Assembly: GCF_001421415.1 (NCBI RefSeq)
Contig: NZ_LMKH01000001.1
Location: 498,946 to 562,945 of the forward strand
Direction: 5' to 3'
Origin: Sphingomonas sp. Leaf208
GTDB taxonomy: Bacteria; Pseudomonadota; Alphaproteobacteria; Sphingomonadales; Sphingomonadaceae
DNA length: 64,000 nt
Below, one piece after another: positions 1 to 8,265 of the stretch (positions are counted from its first letter, which is position 1; every line of letters starts with the position of its first letter). A program made the position numbers and the translations under genes. The notes below the pieces were generated by a model. It did not search any database, was not told where the DNA came from, and was given only the letters and a program-made list of their open reading frames with translations.

Positions 1-31
1 CCAGCCACCTCCCCCTTGCGGGGGAGGATCG
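1..31. repeat. Right arm of a D-type palindromic intergenic repeat
   Basis: The first 31 bases are identical to 48944-48974. They contain a 20-base palindrome of the form cctccccc-ttgc-gggggagg. At 48851-48970 this sequence is the right arm of a ~120-bp inverted repeat, so the left arm here presumably lies to the left of the window. It sits just past the end of the hydrolase gene at 43-819, a position typical of these elements. Confidence 0.75.
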
Positions 32-42
32 AGGACAGGGCG

Positions 43-819
43 TCAGCGCGCGAGGAAGTCGGCGATCGCCTGACCGAGTTCGGGCTTCACCACCGCACTC
101 ATATGCCCGCCCGGGGTTTCGACATACTCGCCATGCGGCAGCACCGCCGCCAGATCCGGCGCCGAACCATTATCCTGATCCTCGCCGCCGCAGACCACCA
201 AGGTCGGCTGCTGGATAGCTTTCACTGACTCGAGCGGCGTATCGACGAACGTCTCCAAGATGCCGAGCAACGCGATCGGATCGCCGCCCGTCGTCTTCAG
301 GAACGCCTCCGCCAGCCACTCCGGCGTACCCTGCACATGCTGCCCCAGCCTGGTCAGGATATTGCGGAAATGCCCGGCGCGGCGTGACGTCTGCGTCAGC
401 CCTTCGAGACCCATTCCGGAGAAGATCACGCGGCGCGGCGTCGCGCCCGTCGCCAGCATCCGCGACGTCGTCCGCGCGCCCAGCGAATAGCCGCCGAGAT
501 CATAGTCCGTCAGCTCGAGATGCGCGACCAGCGCGTGGCCGTCCTGCGTCAGCGCATCCGCCGGATACGCCTCGAGCCCGTGCGGCTTCTCGCTTTCGCC
601 GTGCGCGCGCAGGTCCGGCATGATCACCCGGAAACCCTTGGCGGCCATCTTCGCGGCGTGGCCGTAGCGGATCCAGTTGGTCTTCGCATCGGAGAAATAG
701 CCGTGGATCAGCACCACCGGCCGGCCCTCGCCGACCTCGCGCCACGCGATCCGCGTGCCGTCGAAGCTCTCGAAAAACTGCGTCTCGCTCGGGGTGCTGG
801 CCACGGTAACATCCTGCAT
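43..819 (-). CDS. Alpha/beta-fold hydrolase
   Basis: A 258-aa single-domain alpha/beta hydrolase with no signal peptide, so probably cytoplasmic. The oxyanion-side motif VVLIHGYF lies near residue 35. The nucleophile elbow GYSLGAR (Ser in G-x-S-x-G) is near residue 112 and the C-terminal catalytic His is in GGHMS. Length and motif order fit the esterase/lipase/haloperoxidase-like superfamily; the substrate cannot be read from sequence. It is monocistronic on the minus strand, followed by a D-type repeat. The gap to the adhesin gene carries the adhesin terminator. Start is the ATG giving MQDVTVAS. A large competing plus-strand frame across it is a high-GC shadow. Confidence 0.9.
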   Translation of the reverse strand: MQDVTVASTPSETQFFESFDGTRIAWREVGEGRPVVLIHGYFSDAKTNWIRYGHAAKMAAKGFRVIMPDLRAHGESEKPHGLEAYPADALTQDGHALVAHLELTDYDLGGYSLGARTTSRMLATGATPRRVIFSGMGLEGLTQTSRRAGHFRNILTRLGQHVQGTPEWLAEAFLKTTGGDPIALLGILETFVDTPLESVKAIQQPTLVVCGGEDQDNGSAPDLAAVLPHGEYVETPGGHMSAVVKPELGQAIADFLAR

Positions 820-906
820 TGGTTCGCCGCCAATTCGTAGCCGCCGCCGCCCAAGTCAACCCGCGCTAGCTTCCCGCATGTCGAGCGCCCCTTAGTCTCA
901 AACGAA

Positions 907-932
907 AACGGGCGACCCGAAGGCCGCCCGTT
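907..932 (-). terminator. Intrinsic terminator of the adhesin gene
   Basis: Read on the minus strand, AACGGGCGGCC-TTCG-GGTCGCCCGTT forms a GC-rich hairpin closed by a UUCG tetraloop, with one internal mismatch, and is followed by GTTTTCGTTT. It begins about 20 nt after the adhesin stop codon. Confidence 0.85.
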
Positions 933-952
933 CCCAACTTCGAATGACAGGA

Positions 953-3900
953 TCAGAACTGATACCCGATCCCGCCCGATGCACCGGCACGGCCCTGCGA
1001 GTCATAGGTGCCGCTTACCTTGACGACGGTATGGCCATCGCTGAACGCCTTCGACATCCCGACCGCGACCGCCGACTGGCCGGCGTAGGTGCCACCACCC
1101 ATCGCGATCATCCCCTTGCCCGCTTCATACGCCTGCGGGAGTCCGGCTGCTGCCAGCGCGTTGGAGGTCCCGGCGAAGCTGTCCCGGCGGAGGTTGCGCA
1201 GATCGAAGTCGAGCGCCGCGATCCGTCCGTCGGTATAGGCGTTCGCCTGCGTCACCGCGGAGTTGATGCCCGAGTTCAGCTGTCCGACATTGACCGCGTC
1301 GGTGGTCGACACGCCCGCCGCGACGTTGCTCAGCACGGTCGCCTGGCCGCCTGCGTTGAACGTCACGTTGGTGCGCGAAGGACCGTATTGCACCGAGTTG
1401 CTGCCCAGCGCGAGCGCGCTGTTCGCGGTGCCCTGTGCCGTCGCGACCGCCTGGTTGGTGGTGTAGAGCTGCCCACCGTTTACCGCTTCGGCAGACCCCG
1501 CCGCGACCGTACCTGCGGCCACGTTGGCGATCGTCACCGGCGCCGCCGCATTGCCGCCCGCCAGCGTCACGGTGTTGGTCCGCACGCCGTTCGCGTCGGT
1601 GTTGTACGACACCGCGTTCACCGCCGTCAGCGCCAGGGCATAGACCTGCCCGCCATTGACCGCGTCGGTCGATCCCGCCGCGATCGAACCGCCTGCGACA
1701 TTGTGCAGGCCGACGGGGCCAGCCGCCGCACCGACCAGCGTCAGGTCGTTGGTCTTCGTGCCACCGTTCGGCGTGGTGGCGCTGCCAGGGTTGGAGTATT
1801 GCACCGGTCCGGTCGCGCCGTTGCTGATCTGGTTGCCCAGGTTGGTGATCGCGGTGGTGTTGTTCGCCACCTGCGTGTTGGTCGCAGCAAGCTGCGCGCC
1901 GTTGACCGCGTCGGTCGACCCGGCGGCAACGTTGCCGGCGGCGACGTTGGTGATGACCGTCCCGCCGGCACCGCCGAGCGTGATCGCGTTCTTCGTGCCG
2001 TTGTCGTACTGAACGGTCGTGGTGCCCAAGGCCGCGACCTGTGCCGCGACGCCTGCGACCTGGCCGACGTTCGCGGCATCGGTCGCCGCGGTGCCGGCCG
2101 CGACGTTGGTGATCTGCCGAGCGCCACCGGCCGACCCGACCGACACTTCACCGGCCGAGTTCTGCAAGCCAGCGAGCCCCAGCGCGGCATAGCCAAGAGT
2201 ACCGCCACGAAGCGCCGAGGAGCCGGTGCCGATGGCAACACTGTTGTCCGCGGTCGCGGTCGCTTCCGGCCCGATCGCGATGCTGTCGGTACCCGTCACG
2301 ACGCTGTCGCCGCGGGTCGAGAGAACCCGGAAATACCGGATGCCCGCACCGCCGTTAATCGCGCCATCGACCGCGTCGAAGACCGACTGGACGTTGCCAT
2401 ATTGCACCCCGCCGAACCCGATCGAGGCCAGCACGCGGTTGGTCGCCGCGTCGTAGCTCGACAGTCCCCCCAGGCCTGCCGCGACGGAGGTGCCGAGCCC
2501 GACGAGTTGACCGCCGTTGACCGCTTCGGTCGACCCTGCCGCGAGCGTACCCGCCGCGACGTTGCCGAGCACGACCGGCGCGTTGCCTGCCCCACCGAAC
2601 GTCACGCGCGTCCGGGTCGGATCGTCATACTGCACCGACAGTGCGGCGAGGTTGCCGACCTGGCCGGAGACGGTTGCCAGCTGGCCGCCGTTGACCGCAT
2701 CGGTCGAGCCCGCCGCGACCACGCCGTTGCCGACATTGTGCAAGGCGACGGCACCAGCGGCACCTCCGACCAGCGTCACGTCGTTCGACGGTACGCCGCC
2801 GTTGGGCGTGGTCGGTGCGCCTGCGCTCGAATATTGGAGCGCACCGATCGCACCGTTCGCGATGCTCGTCGTCAGGTTGGTGACATTGGTGTTGGTCGCG
2901 AACAGCTGGCTGCCGTTGACCGCATCGGTCGAGGTCGCACCGAGCGTTCCCGCCGCGACATTGCCGATCACGACGGGCGCTGCACCCGTACCGACGCCGC
3001 CGAGCGTGATCCGCGAGCGGCCGACATCGTCATACTGCACCGCGAGTGCCGACAGGCCGCTGACTTGTCCGGAGACACTGGCGAGCTGACCACCGTTGAC
3101 CGCATCGGTCGATCCCACCGCGACATTGCCATTCGCGACATTGTGCAATCCGACCGGGCCAGCCGCCGCACCGACCAGCGCGACGTCGTTGCTCGGCACG
3201 CCGCCATTGGGCGTGGTCGGCGTCGCGGCGTTGGAATATTGCACCGCGCCGATGCCGCCATTGGCGATGTTGGTCGTCAGGTTGGTCAGTGCCGTGTTGG
3301 TGTTCGTGACGTTGGCGTTGGTCGTGAACAACTGGCTGCCGTTCACCGCCTCGAGCGAGGTCGCGCCCAGCGTCCCCGCCGCGACGTTGCCGAGCACGAC
3401 GGGTGCAGCACCCGCGCCGCCGAAGGTCACGCGCGAGCGGCTGAGGTCGTCATACTGCACCGCCAAACCGTTCAGCGTGCCGACCTGCCCCGAGACCAGG
3501 GCAAGCTGACCGCCATTGACCGCGTCGGTCGAACCCACCGCGACCGCACCATCGGCGACATTGTGCAGAGCGACCGCGCCGGTTGCACCGCCCACCAGCG
3601 TCGCGTCGTTCGACGGCACGCCTCCGTTCGGCGTGGTCGGCGCACCCGCGCTGGAATATTGCAGCGCACCGATCGCACCATTGGCGATGTTGGTCGTCAG
3701 GTTGGTGACGTTGGTGTTGGTCGCGAACAGCTGGCTACCGTTGACCGCATCGGTCGAGGTCGCGCCGAGCGCACCTGCCGCGACGTTGCCGAGCCCGATC
3801 GGTGCCGCACCGACGCCGCCCAGACTCACGCGGGCGCGGGTCGCATCGTCATACTGGACCGCCAGCGTGCTGAGCGTGCCGACCTGATCGACGACCGTCG

Positions 3901-5689
3901 ACAGCTGACCGCCGTTGACGGCATCGGTCGATCCCGTCGCGACGACACCCGCGGCGACATTGTGCAGCCCGACGGGCCCTGCAGCCGCACCGACCAGCGC
4001 GACGTCGTTGGTCGGGACGCCACCGTTCGGCACGGTCGGAGTCGCCGCGTTCGAATATTGCAGCGCGCCGATGCCGCCATTGGTGATGTTGGTCGTCAGG
4101 TTCGTCAGCGCGGTATTGGTGTTGGTGACGTTGGTGTTGGTCGCGAACAGCTGGCTGCCGTTGACCGCATCGGTCGAGGTCGCACCGAGCGTGCCGGCCG
4201 CGACGTTGCCGAGCGCGACGGGCGCTGCACCCGTGCCCACGCCGCCGAGCGTCGCCCGCACGCGGGTCGCATCGTCATACTGCACCGCCAACGTGGCGAG
4301 CGCCCCGACCTGCCCGGTGACCGTGGCAAGCTGTCCACCATTGACCGCATCGGTCGAGCCCGCGGCGACGTTGCCGTTTGCCACGTTGTGCAGCCCGACC
4401 GCGCCCGGCGCCGCGCCGACCAGCGCGACGTCGTTGGTTGGCGTGCCGCCGTTCGGAACGGTCGGCGTCGCGGCGTTGGCGTATTGCACGGCACCGATCG
4501 CGCCGTTGCTGATGTTGGTCGTCAGGTTCGTGACGTTGGTATTGGTCGCGAACAGCTGGCTGCCGTTGACCGCGTCGGTCGATGCCGCGCCGAGCGTGCC
4601 TGCCGCGACGTTGCGGAGCGCCACCGCCGGCGCGCCGGTACCGGCTCCCCCCAGCGTCACGCTGGTGCGGGTCGCACCGTCATATTGGACCGCACCGCTT
4701 GCGAGCGTGCCGATCTGCGCCTGGACGCCGGTGAGCTGGGCGACGTTGACCGCATCGGTTGCCGCGGTGCCCGCCGCGACGTTGGTGATCTGGCGTTCGG
4801 CACCCGCCGCGCCGACCGAGACTTCGCCGGCCGAGTTCTGGGGAACAGCGAGCCCGATCGCGGTATAGCCGGTTGCGGCCGCCCGCGAGGATACGCTGCC
4901 CGCGCCTAGCGCGACGCCGTTCGCTGCGGTCGCACTGGCACCGGTGCCGAGAGCGATCGCGCCGGTTGCATTGTCGGCGACCTGCGCCTGGCCGCCGAAT
5001 GCGATCGCGCCAACCGCGCCCGCTCCGGTCCGAGCGGAGTTGCCGAACGCGATGGCATTGGGATCGGCTGCGAAGGCCTCGAAACCGTTCGCCCCGAGGC
5101 CGGTGATCCGATTGCCGCCGATCGCGATACCGGCCGGCGTCCGCAAGGTGAACCCGTCCGCCTGGGTGACGCAGGAGTCGTTCGGGCCGACCGCGACGCC
5201 ATTGGAGTTGAGCACCGACAACGTGAGCGGCGCATTGTTCGCCGCATTGTTCAGGATACCGGCAACGTCGATGCTGAGCGCCGGGGTCGGCACGCTTGGC
5301 AGGTTGGCAACGAGCGGCGGCAGACCGAGAACGGACACCGTCAGTACCCCGGAGATGCTCTTCACGTTGCTGAGGATCGGGTTGACGGTGCTCTGGACCG
5401 GGTTTGCGATGCCGGTAACGACCGGGCTGAGGATGTCCGTAACTACCGAACGCGGTAGGCTGACCCCCGAGCAGGCTCCAACGATGTTCGGCGCGGGCGT
5501 CGTCTGCGCTGACGCCGACTGCGCCGCGAGCAGCGACGTGGTCGCCAGCCCGATTAGCGAAGCGCCATCGCGCAGGCGGCGCAGGGTGCGGGTAAAGGTG
5601 GGCGACTTTGCAGGATGCGAAGCGAACGTCTTGGCGCCAGTCGGCGTCACGGCGTCTCGATCTTGCGGGCGAACAAACGCGTTGGACAT
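953..5689 (-). CDS. Trimeric autotransporter adhesin (YadA-like, type Vc secretion)
   Basis: A 1578-aa surface adhesin expected to trimerise and anchor in the outer membrane. The ATG at 5689 is chosen because GGAGG lies 7 nt upstream; an in-frame ATG at 5737 has no such site. The N-terminus is a long signal peptide with a basic region near residues 36-40 and probable cleavage after ASA (residue ~61). A YadA-type head follows (left-handed-roll motifs such as AIALGTGASATAANGVALG), ending in a neck ITNVAAGTAATDAVNVAQL. Then come five stalk repeats of 133-142 residues, a second head with AIGPEATATADNSVAIG plus neck, more stalk, and a ~75-residue C-terminal anchor ending in aromatic Phe (GGIGYQF). 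These features define the family. Ligand unknown. Codon use matches neighbours. Confidence 0.93.
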   Translation of the reverse strand: MSNAFVRPQDRDAVTPTGAKTFASHPAKSPTFTRTLRRLRDGASLIGLATTSLLAAQSASAQTTPAPNIVGACSGVSLPRSVVTDILSPVVTGIANPVQSTVNPILSNVKSISGVLTVSVLGLPPLVANLPSVPTPALSIDVAGILNNAANNAPLTLSVLNSNGVAVGPNDSCVTQADGFTLRTPAGIAIGGNRITGLGANGFEAFAADPNAIAFGNSARTGAGAVGAIAFGGQAQVADNATGAIALGTGASATAANGVALGAGSVSSRAAATGYTAIGLAVPQNSAGEVSVGAAGAERQITNVAAGTAATDAVNVAQLTGVQAQIGTLASGAVQYDGATRTSVTLGGAGTGAPAVALRNVAAGTLGAASTDAVNGSQLFATNTNVTNLTTNISNGAIGAVQYANAATPTVPNGGTPTNDVALVGAAPGAVGLHNVANGNVAAGSTDAVNGGQLATVTGQVGALATLAVQYDDATRVRATLGGVGTGAAPVALGNVAAGTLGATSTDAVNGSQLFATNTNVTNTNTALTNLTTNITNGGIGALQYSNAATPTVPNGGVPTNDVALVGAAAGPVGLHNVAAGVVATGSTDAVNGGQLSTVVDQVGTLSTLAVQYDDATRARVSLGGVGAAPIGLGNVAAGALGATSTDAVNGSQLFATNTNVTNLTTNIANGAIGALQYSSAGAPTTPNGGVPSNDATLVGGATGAVALHNVADGAVAVGSTDAVNGGQLALVSGQVGTLNGLAVQYDDLSRSRVTFGGAGAAPVVLGNVAAGTLGATSLEAVNGSQLFTTNANVTNTNTALTNLTTNIANGGIGAVQYSNAATPTTPNGGVPSNDVALVGAAAGPVGLHNVANGNVAVGSTDAVNGGQLASVSGQVSGLSALAVQYDDVGRSRITLGGVGTGAAPVVIGNVAAGTLGATSTDAVNGSQLFATNTNVTNLTTSIANGAIGALQYSSAGAPTTPNGGVPSNDVTLVGGAAGAVALHNVGNGVVAAGSTDAVNGGQLATVSGQVGNLAALSVQYDDPTRTRVTFGGAGNAPVVLGNVAAGTLAAGSTEAVNGGQLVGLGTSVAAGLGGLSSYDAATNRVLASIGFGGVQYGNVQSVFDAVDGAINGGAGIRYFRVLSTRGDSVVTGTDSIAIGPEATATADNSVAIGTGSSALRGGTLGYAALGLAGLQNSAGEVSVGSAGGARQITNVAAGTAATDAANVGQVAGVAAQVAALGTTTVQYDNGTKNAITLGGAGGTVITNVAAGNVAAGSTDAVNGAQLAATNTQVANNTTAITNLGNQISNGATGPVQYSNPGSATTPNGGTKTNDLTLVGAAAGPVGLHNVAGGSIAAGSTDAVNGGQVYALALTAVNAVSYNTDANGVRTNTVTLAGGNAAAPVTIANVAAGTVAAGSAEAVNGGQLYTTNQAVATAQGTANSALALGSNSVQYGPSRTNVTFNAGGQATVLSNVAAGVSTTDAVNVGQLNSGINSAVTQANAYTDGRIAALDFDLRNLRRDSFAGTSNALAAAGLPQAYEAGKGMIAMGGGTYAGQSAVAVGMSKAFSDGHTVVKVSGTYDSQGRAGASGGIGYQF
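2690..4690 (-). repeat. Five tandem ~400-426 bp repeats encoding the adhesin stalk
   Basis: The anchor sequence gaacagctggct (encoding SQLF) recurs at about 2900, 3326, 3725, 4145 and 4550. Spacings are 426, 399, 420 and 405 bp. Each unit encodes GNVAAGTLGATSTDAVNGSQ, then a QYSNAATPT or QYSSAGAPT segment, then HNVANG..STDAVNGGQL, then LAVQYDD. Long units carry an extra NTNTALTN segment and alternate with short ones. Confidence 0.9.
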
Positions 5690-6066
5690 CAAACAACCTC
5701 CACTGACGACTGCAACAGCAGCCCTGATTTTCCGCATCGTCGAACTCTAGATTCGACTATCGGAACGGAAGGATGTTCACCCCTGTAATACTAACAGTCT
5801 GTTACCGTAATAAATAAGCATACACACGGAACAGACAAAGCAAGTCGTCGTTATTCTACACAACTTCAATTCATTTCGATTGCAACATAAAACCTTTCTT
5901 GTTCCATAGAGCGCATTTGCGACCAGGCTGTTGCTGCATCCGGTATTTTGGATCGTTAATGATCGAATCCAAATTGGTCGCTATCCAGCCACCCAAGTAA
6001 ATTCACCGCGATTTGGTTCGATCGGTGCGTTCAGCCGCTGGGGCTCGTCATCGAGCGCGAATCGCA
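5690..6066. other. AT-rich intergenic region upstream of the adhesin
   Basis: About 380 bp between the adhesin start and the asd terminator without a credible gene. From about 5750 to 5960 the base composition is clearly more AT-rich than anything else in the window, with runs such as gtaataaataagc. The adhesin promoter and any operators should lie here, read on the minus strand, but no -35/-10 pair could be assigned with confidence. An in-frame ATG at 5737 is judged not to be the start. Confidence 0.6.
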
Positions 6067-6101
6067 AAACCGCGCCGTCACACGGGGTGACGACGCGGTT
6101 T
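6067..6101 (-). terminator. Hairpin terminator downstream of asd
   Basis: The arms 6067-6081 and 6087-6101 are complementary over 15 bp with one mismatch around a 5-nt loop. The hairpin starts 46 nt beyond the asd stop. The ends are AAACC/GGTTT, so read on the minus strand the stem ends in U-rich sequence, although the U-tract is short. Confidence 0.65.
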
Positions 6102-6147
6102 CGATCGGTCGTTTGGAGCGCCTTGGAGGCGCGATGGCCCCGCCCGA

Positions 6148-7173
<1,026 letters not shown>

Positions 7174-7302
7174 GTCTTAACTCCGATTGGACTTGGGCGG
7201 GCAGTACCGACGTTGCGCGGCGAGGTCCAACGGCTTTCGACTTGTTGCGCGGATAGGGGGAGCTTTCGGGAGTGGATCGCGGCGACCGTTGCACCCGCTT
7301 CC

Positions 7303-7358
7303 TTGTTCTCCCGCGAAGGCGGGGGCCCAGACTGGGCTCCCGCCTTCGCGGGAGAACA
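7303..7358. repeat. A-type palindromic repeat, copy 1
   Basis: Arms ttgttctcccgcgaaggcgg and its near-complement flank the inner palindrome gcccagactgggc. The unit is ~56 bp and nearly a perfect palindrome. Close copies occur at 17746-17802, 28974-29030 and 33605-33660; longer-loop variants occur at 20441-20520 and 23629-23707. Confidence 0.9.
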
Positions 7359-7401
7359 CGCTAGCTTGGCGAGATGGACAGCACCTGCCCCAGCAGTAGC
7401 A

Positions 7402-7506
7402 CCACCCCGGCGGAGGCCGGGGCCCAGCTGGGGGACGTTGCTAACTGAGCGCTGCGGTCCATTACTGCGACCTTTCCAACTGGGCCCCGGCCTCCGCCGG
7501 GGTGGT
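7402..7506. repeat. B-type inverted repeat, copy 1
   Basis: The outer arms ccaccccggcggaggccggg and cccggcctccgccggggtgg flank a ~50-nt interior containing gacgttgctaactgagcgct. A second copy at 17614-17715 carries the same interior in the opposite orientation. It lies 43 bp from A-type copy 1, forming an A-B composite. Confidence 0.88.
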
Positions 7507-7542
7507 GGCTGGGGAAGGTGCACAGCTAGATCCGCCCCCGCC

Positions 7543-8259
7543 TCAATCATGCGTCCTTGCCTGCCACGTCGCATGCTCGATCCCGTGCACCTTCGCGAGG
7601 TGATCCGTGATCGCATCCAGCTCCCCGGCCGGCACGTTCGTGGCCACCAAGGTCGCCGCGATCTCGACCCGGTCCTCGCCTCGCTCGGTCACGTCCAACT
7701 CAGCCACCTGCAACTGAGCAGCCTCTAGATGCTCGACCACCAGATCGCCGATCGGCCCCGCATCTCCCGCCGCCACCGTCACCATCACGCTATACGTAGC
7801 CTCGATCGTCCGCCCCTCGGTCGGGATCCGGTTGATCCCATCCACCAGCGGCCGCAGCGCGGTGTTCGCGAGCAGGACGACGAACGTCAGCAACCCAGCC
7901 TCCGCGATCATGTCGCTGCCCGCGCACGACCCCACCGCCGCCGAGCACCACAAGGTCGCCGCGGTGTTGAGGCCGCGGACGTTCATCCCCTCCTTCATGA
8001 TCACGCCCGCACCGAGAAAGCCGATCCCCGACACGACGTAAGCAATGATCCGGATCGACTCGACGTCCCCGCCCAGCCGCTGGCCGAGATCGACGAACGC
8101 CGCCGAACCGAGCGCGACCAGCGTATTCGTCCGCAACCCCGCGGTGCGCTGGCGATATTGCCGCTCCGCCCCGATCAGTGTCCCGAACACGAATGCGGCG
8201 ATATAGCTCACCACCGTGTCGAGGAACGGCCACAGGTGAAACGTCTCGACGAACCGCAC
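7543..8259 (-). CDS. MgtC/SapB-family membrane protein
   Basis: 238 aa. The N-terminal half is hydrophobic with about four to five membrane helices and carries the family signatures FGTLIGAERQYRQRTAGLRTN, split here around residues 26-46, and GIGFLGAGVIMKEG near residue 80. It also has LNTAATLWCSAAVG, typical of MgtC. The last ~80 residues form a soluble ACT-like tail. Family members affect magnesium homeostasis and membrane ATPase activity; the role here is inferred. The start is a GTG only 6 nt downstream of the preceding peptidase stop codon, so the two are probably co-transcribed. Its own Shine-Dalgarno is weak. Confidence 0.88.
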   Translation of the reverse strand: MRFVETFHLWPFLDTVVSYIAAFVFGTLIGAERQYRQRTAGLRTNTLVALGSAAFVDLGQRLGGDVESIRIIAYVVSGIGFLGAGVIMKEGMNVRGLNTAATLWCSAAVGSCAGSDMIAEAGLLTFVVLLANTALRPLVDGINRIPTEGRTIEATYSVMVTVAAGDAGPIGDLVVEHLEAAQLQVAELDVTERGEDRVEIAATLVATNVPAGELDAITDHLAKVHGIEHATWQARTHD

Positions 8260-8265
8260 CGGCGT

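Noticed and set aside
2690..4690. CRISPR or VNTR unrelated to coding
   Set aside because: The periodicity keeps reading frame and encodes the stalk of a trimeric autotransporter.
944..4909. A 1321-codon plus-strand open frame opposite the adhesin gene
   Set aside because: Arg/Asp-rich translation with no domain. It mirrors the repetitive high-GC codons of the adhesin on the other strand, which has a signal peptide, heads, necks and anchor.
5690..5737. Upstream ATG adding 16 residues to the adhesin
   Set aside because: No Shine-Dalgarno there, whereas the ATG at 5689 has GGAGG at 7 nt and gives a well-formed signal peptide.
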